Shown: in pieces, positions 42,836 to 50,619 of the stretch
Numbering within the stretch: position 1 is the stretch's first letter
Layout: the number at the start of each line of letters is the position of its first letter
Notes under the pieces: model-generated
The model's database searches: none
Seen by the model: the letters and a program-made list of their open reading frames with translations, nothing else
Told to the model about the DNA's origin: nothing
Made by a program: the position numbers and the translations under genes
Assembly (NCBI RefSeq): GCF_018455725.1
Contig: NZ_JAHCLR010000008.1
Location: 62,001-126,000, forward strand
Origin: Mycolicibacter acidiphilus
GTDB lineage: Bacteria; Actinomycetota; Actinomycetes; Mycobacteriales; Mycobacteriaceae
Direction of reading: 5' to 3'
Length of the DNA stretch: 64,000 nucleotides

Positions 42836-44748
42836 CAGGCTCTCCGTCCCGGGTGGTCGGCCAGTTCCTCTGCGGTGTAGTACTTCTCCAGTTCGGCGAT
42901 CTCGAACAGGTCCAGCAGGTCTTCCCGCATCCCCGGCTGCGCCTCCGGGGTGATCGTGATGTCGGGCACCACACGATCGTCGGCGACCCGGCAGACCAGC
43001 AGCGTCTTACGCCAGTCGGCGTCCATGCCGGGGCAGTCGTCGCGGGTGTGCCCGCCGCGACTCTCGGTGCGCTGCAGCGCGGCCTTGGCGACGCACTCGC
43101 TGACCAGCAGCATGTTGCGCAGGTCGACCGCGAGGTTCCAGCCGGGGTTGTACTCCCGGCCGCCTTCGACGGTCAGGTTCGCCAGCCGGGACTTGAAGTC
43201 CTCGATCTTGGCGAGCGCCTGCGCCAGTTCATCGGCGTTGCGGATGATGCCCACCAGGTCGTTCATCGACTGCTGCAGTTCGGCGTGCAGGTGATAGGGG
43301 TTCTCCGCGGTGACGCCGGCGGGCGGCGGGTTGAACGGGGCCAGGGCCAGCGCCGCGGCCGAGTCGATCGCCGCCGCCGACACCGCCGGCCTGCCGGTGA
43401 GCCCTCGCAGGTATTCGGCGGCGCCCAGCCCGGCGCGGCGGCCGAACACCAGCAGGTCCGACAGCGAGTTGCCGCCCAGTCGGTTGGAGCCGTGCATGCC
43501 GCCGGAGCACTCGCCGGCGGCGAACAACCCCGGCACCGACGACGCCGCGGTGTCCGGGTCGACCTCGATGCCGCCCATCACGTAGTGGCAGGTCGGGCCG
43601 ACTTCCATGGCGTCCTTGGTGATGTCGACCTGGGCGAGCTGCATGAACTGGTGGTACATCGACGGCAGCCGCTTCTTGATCTCCGCCGGCGTCAGCCTCG
43701 ATGCGATGTCCAGGTACACCCCGCCGTGCGGTGAACCCCGGCCGGCCTTGACCTCGGAGTTGATCGCCCGGGCCACCTCGTCGCGGGGCAGCAGGTCCGG
43801 GGTGCGGCGCGCCGAGTCGTTGTCCTTGAGCCACTGGTCGGCCTCGGCCTCGGTCTCGGCGTACTGGCCTTTGAACACCGGCGGGATGTAACCGAACATG
43901 AACCGGGTGTTCTCGGAGTTCTTCAGCACCCCGCCGTCGCCGCGGACGCCCTCGGTGACCAGAATGCCCTTCACGCTCGGCGGCCAGACCATGCCGGTCG
44001 GGTGGAACTGGACGAACTCCATGTTGATCAGGCTCGCCCCGGCCCGCAGCGCCAACGCGTGCCCGTCGCCGGTGTACTCCCAGGAGTTCGACGTCACCTT
44101 GAACGACTTGCCGATGCCGCCGGTCGCCAGCACCACCGCGGCCGACTCGAACAGCACGAATTTGCCGCTCTCCCGCCAGTAGCCGAACGCCCCGGCGATC
44201 CGGTCACCGTCCAGGATCAGCTCGGTGATCGTGCACTCGTGGAAGACCTTGATCTTCGCCTCGTAGTCGCCGAACTCGGCATGATCGTCCTGCTGCAGCG
44301 AGACGACCTTCTGCTGCATGGTGCGGATCAACTCCAGACCGGTGCGGTCGCCGACGTGCGCCAGTCGCGGGTAGGTGTGCCCGCCGAAGTTGCGCTGGTT
44401 GATCTTCCCGTCCTTGGTGCGGTCGAACAGCGCACCGTAGGTCTCCAGTTCCCAGACCCGCTCGGGGGCCTCCCGGGCGTGCAGTTCGGCCATCCGCCAG
44501 TTGTTGAGGAACTTCCCGCCGCGCATGGTGTCGCGGAAGTGCACCTGCCAGTTGTCCTTGGCGTTGACGTTGCCCATCGAGGCCGCGCAGCCGCCCTCGG
44601 CCATCACCGTGTGGGCTTTGCCGAACAGCGACTTGCAGACCACCGCCACCGAAAGGCCCTGCTGCCGGGCCTCGATGACCGCGCGCAGCCCCGCGCCGCC
44701 GGCACCGATCACGACCACGTCGTAGGAGTGCCGTTCGACTTCAACCAT
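42835..44748 (-). CDS. sdhA: Succinate dehydrogenase 1 flavoprotein subunit (SdhA)
   Basis: A 637-residue flavoprotein oxidising succinate to fumarate. DVVVIGAGGAGLRAVIEA binds the FAD ADP part, and AHTVMAEGGCAAS carries the His for covalent FAD. NFGGHTYPRLAHVGDRTG and the RLGGNSLSDLLVFGRRAG segment complete the fold. The start is placed at ATG 44748 (MVEVERHSYDVVVIG); an upstream frame of 15 residues is less likely. The length is near Rv0248c (646). It is in the middle of the operon, between the membrane subunit and sdhB. Confidence 0.93.
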   Translation of the reverse strand: MVEVERHSYDVVVIGAGGAGLRAVIEARQQGLSVAVVCKSLFGKAHTVMAEGGCAASMGNVNAKDNWQVHFRDTMRGGKFLNNWRMAELHAREAPERVWELETYGALFDRTKDGKINQRNFGGHTYPRLAHVGDRTGLELIRTMQQKVVSLQQDDHAEFGDYEAKIKVFHECTITELILDGDRIAGAFGYWRESGKFVLFESAAVVLATGGIGKSFKVTSNSWEYTGDGHALALRAGASLINMEFVQFHPTGMVWPPSVKGILVTEGVRGDGGVLKNSENTRFMFGYIPPVFKGQYAETEAEADQWLKDNDSARRTPDLLPRDEVARAINSEVKAGRGSPHGGVYLDIASRLTPAEIKKRLPSMYHQFMQLAQVDITKDAMEVGPTCHYVMGGIEVDPDTAASSVPGLFAAGECSGGMHGSNRLGGNSLSDLLVFGRRAGLGAAEYLRGLTGRPAVSAAAIDSAAALALAPFNPPPAGVTAENPYHLHAELQQSMNDLVGIIRNADELAQALAKIEDFKSRLANLTVEGGREYNPGWNLAVDLRNMLLVSECVAKAALQRTESRGGHTRDDCPGMDADWRKTLLVCRVADDRVVPDITITPEAQPGMREDLLDLFEIAELEKYYTAEELADHPGRRA

Positions 44749-44782
44749 GAATACTCGATTACCCTTCGTCGGAAAGCGGTTG

Positions 44783-45607
44783 TCAGCCAACAAATCTCAG
44801 GTCGGGAATGATCCCGCTGGCGACCGCGGCGATGTAGGCGTCGGTGAACGCCAGCGTGCCCAGCGTGATCCAGGCGAACTGCATGTGCCGCCCGTTGAAC
44901 CAGCTGATCTTCGACCACAGCCAGTACCGGACCGGGTGCTTGGAGAAGTGCGTGAGCCGTCCGCCGAACACGTGCCGGCAGGAGTGGCAGCCGCCGGTGT
45001 AGGCCCACAGCATCACCACGTTGCCCAGCAGGACGATGTTGCCCAGCCCGAACCCGAACCCACCCGGGCCGTCATCGGAGTGAAACGCCACGATCGCGTC
45101 GTAGGTGTTCAGGCAGGCCAGCAGGAACGCCGCATAGAAGAAGTACCGGTGGCTGTTCTGGAAGATCAGCGGGAACCGGGTCTCCCCGGTGTAGTGCGCG
45201 CGGGGCTCCGGCACCGCGCAGCCCGCCGGTGACAGCCAGAACGCGCGGTAGTAGGCCTTCCGGTAGTAGTAGCAGGTCAACCGGAAGCACAGCAGCACCG
45301 GCAATATCAACGCCCCCAGCGGAATCCAGCGCGGGAACTCCGGCAGCCACTGCCCGAGGTGGCTGGATCCGGCGACGCAGGACTTGCTGAGGCACGGCGA
45401 GTAGAACGGCGTCAGGTAGTGGTACTTGTCCACCCAGTACGCGCTGCCCCAGAACGAGCGGATGGTCGCGTAGACGATGAACGCGTCCAGCCCGAGGTTG
45501 ACCCGCAGCGGGGACAGCCACCATCGGTCGCTGCGCAGGGTGCGTTGCGCGATCCGTGCGCGGGTCGACGAGAAGACGCCGGGGCCGTTCACGGCGGGTG
45601 CGCTCAT
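44783..45607 (-). CDS. sdhC: Succinate dehydrogenase 1 membrane anchor (SdhC, Rv0249c-like)
   Basis: A 274-residue membrane subunit with about five helices (for example LGALILPVLLCFRLTCYYYR and LGNIVLLGNVVMLWAYTGG). It is a fused single anchor as in Rv0249c, not separate SdhC and SdhD. A Cys/His cluster CHSCRH (Cys 207, His 208, Cys 210, His 212) sits at a membrane edge. Reported Sdh1 structures place a Rieske-type cluster in the membrane arm, and this motif is a candidate ligand set. It anchors SdhA/B and reduces menaquinone. The gap to sdhA is 34 bases. Confidence 0.87.
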   Translation of the reverse strand: MSAPAVNGPGVFSSTRARIAQRTLRSDRWWLSPLRVNLGLDAFIVYATIRSFWGSAYWVDKYHYLTPFYSPCLSKSCVAGSSHLGQWLPEFPRWIPLGALILPVLLCFRLTCYYYRKAYYRAFWLSPAGCAVPEPRAHYTGETRFPLIFQNSHRYFFYAAFLLACLNTYDAIVAFHSDDGPGGFGFGLGNIVLLGNVVMLWAYTGGCHSCRHVFGGRLTHFSKHPVRYWLWSKISWFNGRHMQFAWITLGTLAFTDAYIAAVASGIIPDLRFVG

Positions 45608-45672
45608 CTGATCGGGTTCCCTTCGGCTCTACTCGTCGGAGGGCGCCCGTGCGACAGCAGCACCCGGTTGGG

Positions 45673-45969
45673 TCAGTGCCTGCCCTGGCCGCCTACGCCC
45701 TCGTCGTCGACGTCACGCCAGAACTCGGAGTCGTACTCGGTGTCGGGGACCGCGATCTTCTCCTTGGCGCGCTCGGCGGCCCAGCGCTGCAGGTCCAGCT
45801 CGCCGGCGTCGGATTCGAGCAGTTGGACGTCGGTGAGGATGCGCTCGGCGTCCATCTCGATGCGGCGCATGCCGGGGATGTCACCGAGGCGGGTCTTCAG
45901 CCCCAGCACGCAGTTGCGCAGTTCGCCGATCAGGTTGTGCAGTTCGGTGAGTTCAGAAGTGCTCGACAC
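45673..45969 (-). CDS. Small conserved protein leading the Sdh1 operon (Rv0250c-like)
   Basis: A 98-residue protein. The N-terminal about 60 residues are helical with heptad-like Leu spacing (LTELHNLIGELRNCVLGLKT). The C-terminal part is acidic (PDTEYDSEFWRDVDDEG). GTG 45967-45969 has GAGGAGG ahead. From memory Rv0250c, 97 residues, precedes the Sdh1 genes likewise. It is probably cytoplasmic and may be an assembly factor or subunit of Sdh1. Rv0251c (hsp), which follows in M. tuberculosis, is absent here. Confidence 0.78.
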   Translation of the reverse strand: MSSTSELTELHNLIGELRNCVLGLKTRLGDIPGMRRIEMDAERILTDVQLLESDAGELDLQRWAAERAKEKIAVPDTEYDSEFWRDVDDEGVGGQGRH

Positions 45970-46033
45970 CGGACCTCCTCGGAGTGTTACGGATCACAGT
46001 ACGTTCACCCGATGCTAGCCATATCCGGAACGA

Positions 46034-46053
46034 AACGTGAGACAGGTCACGTT
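46034..46053. promoter_or_regulatory. CRP-like site upstream of the Sdh1 operon
   Basis: AACGTGA-N6-TCACGTT is a perfect palindrome whose core GTGA-N6-TCAC fits the mycobacterial CRP consensus. Its centre lies about 39 bases from the transcription start predicted from TAGCAT (46017-46012, minus strand). That is near the -41.5 position of class II activation. Control of Sdh1 by cAMP is therefore plausible. Confidence 0.6.
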
Positions 46054-46074
46054 CTTGGGGGTCGTGTTCGGTGG

Positions 46075-46115
46075 CCGGAAAACCCCGACACGCGGTGTGT
46101 GCGGGGGTTTTCCGG
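46075..46115. repeat. 12-base inverted repeat in the sdh-nir gap
   Basis: CCGGAAAACCCC (46075-46086) is mirrored by GGGGTTTTCCGG (46104-46115), with a 17-base loop. More copies of TTTTCCGG follow directly (46116-46130). It may be a hairpin insulating the divergent promoters or a small dispersed palindrome. No function is certain. Confidence 0.55.
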
Positions 46116-46298
46116 TTTTCCGGTCTTCCGGCGGCCGGGCCGGTTGCCTGGTGTCGGCGATCCGCTGTGTCGTGCGCCGCCGAGAACGCATCCCGGCGGA
46201 ACCTGAGTCGGTCGCGCTGAGGTTCCGCGGCCGCCGGCGGTGAACGGTCCCACATCGTGACGGGGCCGTGAACGGTCTCACACCCCCGTGAGCACGCC

Positions 46299-46314
46299 GT
46301 CACGCGGACGTAAC
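46299..46314 (+). promoter_or_regulatory. Candidate GlnR box before nirB
   Basis: GTCAC-N6-GTAAC lies 44 bases upstream of the nirB ATG and fits the GTNAC-N6-GNAAC (AC-N9-AC) pattern of mycobacterial GlnR sites. Nitrite reductase genes are known GlnR targets, so activation under nitrogen limitation is likely. The match is short and needs direct testing. Confidence 0.4.
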
Positions 46315-46357
46315 GTATGGCGATACTGCGGCAACATGGGCGACCTAACCTCGCCGT

Positions 46358-48928
46358 ATGGCTGCAACCGAAACCCCGAGTGGCACACGCGACCTCGTCG
46401 TGGTCGGGCACGGAATGGTGGGCCACCGTTTCGTCGAGGCACTGCGCAGTCGCGGCGCCGAGAGCCCCTGGCGCGTGACCGTCCTGGCCGAGGAATCCGA
46501 CCCCGCCTACGACCGGGTCGGGCTCACCTCCTACACCGACGGCTGGGACCGCAGTCGGCTGGTGCTGCCCGGCAGCGACTACGCCGACGACGAGCAGGTC
46601 CGGCTGCTGCTGAGCACCCGCGTCACCGGGATCGACCTGACCGGTAAGACCGTGTCGGCCGCCGACGGTCAGAGCTACCCCTACGACGCGCTGGTGGTCG
46701 CCACCGGGTCGCGGGCGTTCATCCCGCCGGTGCCCGGCCACGACCTGCCCGGTTGCCACGTCTACCGCACCCTGGACGACCTCGACGGCATCCGCACCGA
46801 CATCCAGTGCATGCTCGAGGCCGGCCGCACCAGCGCCGGCGTGGTGATCGGCGGCGGGCTGCTGGGCCTGGAAGCCGCCAACGCGCTGCGCAACTCCGGG
46901 ATCGAACCGCACATCGTGGAGATGGCGCCCCGGCTGATGCCGCAGCAGCTCGACGAGGCCGGCGGCGTGCTGCTGGGCCGGATGATCTCCGACCTGGGCA
47001 TCGCCGTGCACGTCGGCGTGGGCACCGCCGCCATCGAGCAGGTCACCTACGAGCACGGGGCGCCGACCCTGCGGGTGCGCCTCTCCGACGACACCGTCAT
47101 CGACGCCGGCCTGGTGATCTTCGCCGCGGGTGTCCGGCCGCGCGACGAGCTGGCCCGGGAGGCCGGCCTGGCGATCGCCGAGCGCGGCGGTGTGCTCACC
47201 GACCTGTACTGCCAGACCAGCGACCCGGACGTGTACGCGATCGGTGAGGTCGCCGCGATCGAAGGCGTCTGCTACGGCCTGGTCGGCCCGGGTTACGCCA
47301 GCGCCGAGGTCGTCGCGGACCGGTTGCTCAGTGGCACTGCGCAATTCGGCGAGGCGGACATGTCCACCAAGCTGAAGCTGCTCGGCGTCGACGTCGCCAG
47401 CTTCGGCGACGCGATGGGCGTCACCGAGAACGCGCTGTCGGTCGTCGTCAACGACCCGATCAAGCGGACCTACGCCAAACTGGTGCTCTCCGATGACGCC
47501 AAGACCCTGCTCGGCGGGATCCTGATCGGCGACGCCTCGGCCTACGGGGTGCTGCGGCCGATGGTCGGCGCTGAACTGCCCGGCGACCCGCTGGCGCTGA
47601 TCAGCCCGCCGGATGTCAGCGGCGCCGGCAAGATCCAGCTCGGTATCAGCGCGCTGCCCGGCTCGGCGCAGATCTGCTCCTGCAACAACGTCAGCAAGGC
47701 CGACCTGGTCGAGGCGATCAACGACGGCTGCCACGACGTGCAGGCGCTCAAGGACCGCACCAAGGCCGGCACCTCCTGCGGTTCGTGCATCCCGCTGCTC
47801 AAGGATCTGCTGATCGCCGAGGGCGTGGAGCAGTCCAAGGCGCTGTGCGAGCACTTCGGGCAGTCGCGTGCCGAGCTGTTCACGATCGTCCAGGCCAGCG
47901 GAATCCGCACCTTCTCCGAACTGCTGGCGCGGTACGGCACCGGACACGGCTGCGACATCTGCAAGCCCACCGTCGCCTCGATCCTGGCCTCCACCGGCTC
48001 GGAGCACATCCTCGAGGGTGAGCAGGCGACCTTGCAGGACACCAACGACCGTTTCCTGGCCAACATCCAGCGCAACGGCAGCTACTCGGTGGTGCCGCGG
48101 GTGCCCGGTGGCGAGATCAAGCCCGAGCACCTGATCCTGATCGGCCAGATCGCCCAGGAGTTCGGGCTGTACACCAAGATCACCGGCGGTCAGCGCATCG
48201 ACATGTTCGGCGCGCGGGTCGACCAGCTGCCGGCGATCTGGCGCAAGCTCGTCGACGCCGGCATGGAGTCCGGTCAGGCCTACGGCAAGTCGCTGCGCAC
48301 GGTGAAGAGCTGCGTCGGCAGCGACTGGTGCCGCTACGGCCAGCAGGACTCGGTGAAGATGGCCATCGACCTGGAGATGCGCTACCGGGGACTGCGGGCG
48401 CCGCACAAGATCAAGATGGGTGTCTCCGGCTGTGCCCGCGAATGCGCGGAGGCGCGCGGCAAGGACGTCGGTGTGATCGCCACCGAGATCGGCTGGAACC
48501 TCTACGTCGGCGGCAACGGCGGCATGACGCCCAAGCACGCGCAGCTGCTGGCCAGCGACATCGACACCGAGACGGTGTTCCGCTACATCGACCGCTTCCT
48601 GATGTTCTACATCCGCACCGCCGACCGGTTGCAGCGCACCGCGCCGTGGCTGGAGGCGCTGGAGGGCGGCCTCGAGCATGTCCGCCAGGTCGTCGTCGAG
48701 GACTCACTGGGGCTGGCCGCCGATTTCGAGGCGGCGATGCAGCGCCACGTCGACAACTACTCCGACGAGTGGAAGGGCGTGTTGGACGACCCGGAGAAGC
48801 TGTCGCGCTTCGTGTCGTTCGTCAACGCACCGGAAGCCGAAGATTCCACCGTCGCGTTCATCGAGCGTGACGGCCGCAAAATCCCGCTGCCCATCGAGGT
48901 GCCGGGCTCAACCGCCGAGGAGGACTGA
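46358..48928 (+). CDS. nirB: Assimilatory NADH-dependent nitrite reductase, large subunit NirB
   Basis: An 856-residue cytosolic enzyme that reduces nitrite to ammonium with NADH. The domains in order are a FAD/NADH oxidoreductase half (LVVVGHGMVGHRFVEALRSR; VVIGGGLLGLEAANAL), a BFD-like [2Fe-2S] domain (ICSCNNVSKADL and GTSCGSCIPL), a nitrite/sulfite reductase ferredoxin-like half-domain and the siroheme-[4Fe-4S] domain with Cys motifs SCVGSDWCRYG and SGCARECAEA. The length is near Rv0252 (853). NirD follows with a one-base overlap. A GlnR-like site is upstream. Confidence 0.95.
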   Translation: MAATETPSGTRDLVVVGHGMVGHRFVEALRSRGAESPWRVTVLAEESDPAYDRVGLTSYTDGWDRSRLVLPGSDYADDEQVRLLLSTRVTGIDLTGKTVSAADGQSYPYDALVVATGSRAFIPPVPGHDLPGCHVYRTLDDLDGIRTDIQCMLEAGRTSAGVVIGGGLLGLEAANALRNSGIEPHIVEMAPRLMPQQLDEAGGVLLGRMISDLGIAVHVGVGTAAIEQVTYEHGAPTLRVRLSDDTVIDAGLVIFAAGVRPRDELAREAGLAIAERGGVLTDLYCQTSDPDVYAIGEVAAIEGVCYGLVGPGYASAEVVADRLLSGTAQFGEADMSTKLKLLGVDVASFGDAMGVTENALSVVVNDPIKRTYAKLVLSDDAKTLLGGILIGDASAYGVLRPMVGAELPGDPLALISPPDVSGAGKIQLGISALPGSAQICSCNNVSKADLVEAINDGCHDVQALKDRTKAGTSCGSCIPLLKDLLIAEGVEQSKALCEHFGQSRAELFTIVQASGIRTFSELLARYGTGHGCDICKPTVASILASTGSEHILEGEQATLQDTNDRFLANIQRNGSYSVVPRVPGGEIKPEHLILIGQIAQEFGLYTKITGGQRIDMFGARVDQLPAIWRKLVDAGMESGQAYGKSLRTVKSCVGSDWCRYGQQDSVKMAIDLEMRYRGLRAPHKIKMGVSGCARECAEARGKDVGVIATEIGWNLYVGGNGGMTPKHAQLLASDIDTETVFRYIDRFLMFYIRTADRLQRTAPWLEALEGGLEHVRQVVVEDSLGLAADFEAAMQRHVDNYSDEWKGVLDDPEKLSRFVSFVNAPEAEDSTVAFIERDGRKIPLPIEVPGSTAEED

Positions 48929-49302
48929 TGACCACTTCCAACGACACCCAGGTGTGGACCACCGCGTGCAAGTACGAGGACCTGATTCCCGGTTTCGGTG
49001 TGGCAGTGCTCCTCGACAACGGCAAGCAGGCGGCGCTGTTCCGGCTCGATGACGGTTCGGTGCACGCGATCTGCAACATGGACCCGTTCTTCAAGGCGGC
49101 GGTGCTGGCGCGCGGCATCGTCGGTGACCGGGCCGGCCGGGACGTGGTGCAGTCACCGCTGAAGAAGCAAGCCTTCGCTCTCGACGACGGCAGCTGCCTG
49201 GACAACCCGGAGTTCTCCGTGCGGGTCTACCCGACCCGGATCACCGATGAGGGCTACGTCGAGGTCTGCCGGACCGACGCGGCACCGCTCGTCGCCGCCT
49301 GA
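48928..49302 (+). CDS. nirD: Nitrite reductase small subunit NirD
   Basis: A 124-residue Rieske-fold subunit of nitrite reductase. It starts TTSNDTQVWTTACKYEDLIP. ICNMDPFFKAAVLARGIVGD and VVQSPLKKQAFALDDGSC follow. As usual for NirD, the Rieske Cys/His cluster ligands are not conserved, so it has a structural role. It is coupled to nirB by a TGATG overlap. An inverted repeat follows the stop. Confidence 0.93.
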   Translation: MTTSNDTQVWTTACKYEDLIPGFGVAVLLDNGKQAALFRLDDGSVHAICNMDPFFKAAVLARGIVGDRAGRDVVQSPLKKQAFALDDGSCLDNPEFSVRVYPTRITDEGYVEVCRTDAAPLVAA

Positions 49303-49320
49303 GCCGTAGCGTCCGAACCC

Positions 49321-49368
49321 GCGCAGGGCGATTTCGGGGCATCCGATTGCCGCGAAATCGCCCTGCGC
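49321..49368 (+). terminator. Hairpin after nirBD
   Basis: GCGCAGGGCGATTTCG (49321-49336) and CGAAATCGCCCTGCGC (49353-49368) form a perfect 16-pair stem with a 16-base loop. It lies 18 bases after the nirD stop. It is a likely terminator of nirBD without a U-tract, separating it from the cupin gene. Confidence 0.6.
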
Positions 49369-49442
49369 GCGCTGCGTTCGGCGGTAACCTCAGAACTTGT
49401 CCCGGCGCACTCGCGCCGCCACGACAGGACGGGTTCGAGTAG

Positions 49443-49778
49443 ATGAAGAAATTCTCCCTGACAGCTCTGGCTCGTGACCAACTCGACCGGGCCGCTGTGG
49501 AATCCAGCGGGCGCAGCGCGACCACCGTCGTCGGCGGGCACGAATGCGTGCTGCGGCAGACCGTCATCGCGCTGCGGGAGGGGCAGACGCTCGACGACCA
49601 CGACAACTCCGCCGACGACTCGACGCTGTACGTGCTCAGCGGCCGGGTGAAGCTGACCTCCGGCGACGACTCCTGGATCGGGCGGGCCGGTGACCTACTG
49701 GTGGTGCCCGCCGCCGTCCACGCGGTCAACGCCCTGGAGGACGCCACCCTGCTGCTCACCGTCGCCAAGAAGCCCTGA
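49443..49778 (+). CDS. Cupin-domain protein
   Basis: A 111-residue single cupin. The beta-barrel pattern is visible (TVIALREGQTLDDHDNSADD, then STLYVLSGRVKLTSGDD and GDLLVVPAAVHAVNALEDA), with the usual G-x5-P and H positions. Metal ligands appear partly replaced (DDHDN instead of HxH). It starts ATGAAGAAATTC, 74 bases after the nirBD hairpin. Its 3' end overlaps the CbiX-like gene on the other strand by 84 bases. It may be a small sensor or enzyme; its role is unknown. Confidence 0.75.
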   Translation: MKKFSLTALARDQLDRAAVESSGRSATTVVGGHECVLRQTVIALREGQTLDDHDNSADDSTLYVLSGRVKLTSGDDSWIGRAGDLLVVPAAVHAVNALEDATLLLTVAKKP

Positions 49779-50468
49779 CGCCACCGCAGCCATGATGCGG
49801 GCCCGGCTGAAGAGCTGGGCGATCAGCCGGATCATCCCCGGGTGGGTGCCCAGCGGTTCGCTGACCAGGTCGGCGCCGGCGTCCCGCAGTCGCTGCTGGA
49901 ACAGTCCCTCCGCCAACAGGTAGGAGGCGATCACCACCCGCTGCGCGCCGCGGGCACGCAGGCCGGCGACCGCGTCGGCGATACCGGGCGTCCCGATCGC
50001 GGCGAAGGCGACCTCCACCTCGGCTCCGATGCGGCTCGAGAGCATGCGCGCGGCGCGGCGCAGGTCGGCCTGACCGGTCGGGTTGGAGGTGCCGGCCGCG
50101 GCGAGGATCACCGAATCGCCGGGGCGCCAACCGCATTCATTGAGCCGGTTGACCAGTACGGCGGTGGTCTTCGGGTCCAGGCCGAGCGCCGGCGTGACCG
50201 TGACGTCCGGGTGCGCGCTGGCCAGGACGTGCGCGGGCAGATCGGCGTTGACGTGATACCCGCGCGACAGGAACGCCGGAACCACCACCGCCGGTTCACC
50301 GCCGGCGGCCAGGTCGGCCAGGACCTCGGTCGGAGTGGGGCCGAGCACGTCGACGAACGCCACCCGCACCGGCTGGCGCAGCAGTGCGCCGACCCGATCG
50401 GCGAGCTCGCCGATCATGACGACGCCCTCGGGTTTGCGCGTCCCGTGCGCAACCATGATCAGGTCCAT
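49695..50468 (-). CDS. CbiX/SirB-like chelatase (Rv0259c-like)
   Basis: A 257-residue class II chelatase-like protein with two related halves. The first holds DLIMVAHGTRKPEG, whose His is the likely metal ligand, and PAFLSRGYHVNADLP with a second His. In the second half, VVIASYLLAEGLFQQRLRDA holds the matching fold but lacks the first His. Such proteins insert Fe or Co into sirohydrochlorin. Next to nirBD and narK, siroheme supply for NirB is the likely role. The C-terminal about 30 residues lie antisense to the cupin gene and may not be part of the fold. From memory it corresponds to Rv0259c. Confidence 0.82.
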   Translation of the reverse strand: MDLIMVAHGTRKPEGVVMIGELADRVGALLRQPVRVAFVDVLGPTPTEVLADLAAGGEPAVVVPAFLSRGYHVNADLPAHVLASAHPDVTVTPALGLDPKTTAVLVNRLNECGWRPGDSVILAAAGTSNPTGQADLRRAARMLSSRIGAEVEVAFAAIGTPGIADAVAGLRARGAQRVVIASYLLAEGLFQQRLRDAGADLVSEPLGTHPGMIRLIAQLFSRARIMAAVASGLLGDGEQQGGVLQGVDRVDGGGHHQ

Positions 50469-50619
50469 GTCGCCTCCGCTTCATCGATCATCAGTGCCGC
50501 GTGCCCGGATCGCGGACCGGCTGCCCGGATGGTGCAGTGCATGTATCCGGTTTACGCACACCCGATGTCGACGCTGTTAACGACCAGTTGCCGCTGCGTT
50601 GCCGCCGCTGCGGCGTCGG

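Larger units (their letters stand above)
45970..46357. other. Divergent regulatory region between Sdh1 and nirB
   Basis: This 388-base gap has no convincing gene; frames inside are short or antisense shadows. It holds a TAGCAT -10 box for the Sdh1 operon on the minus strand (46017-46012), a CRP-like site (46034-46053), a 12-base inverted repeat (46075-46086 with 46104-46115) and GlnR-like repeats near nirB (46299-46314). Confidence 0.6.

Noticed and set aside
45953-48679. Minus-strand open frame of 908 codons
   Set aside because: It lies antisense to nirB, whose domains and cluster motifs are clear. Its product is low-complexity, rich in His, Gln, Asp and Arg.
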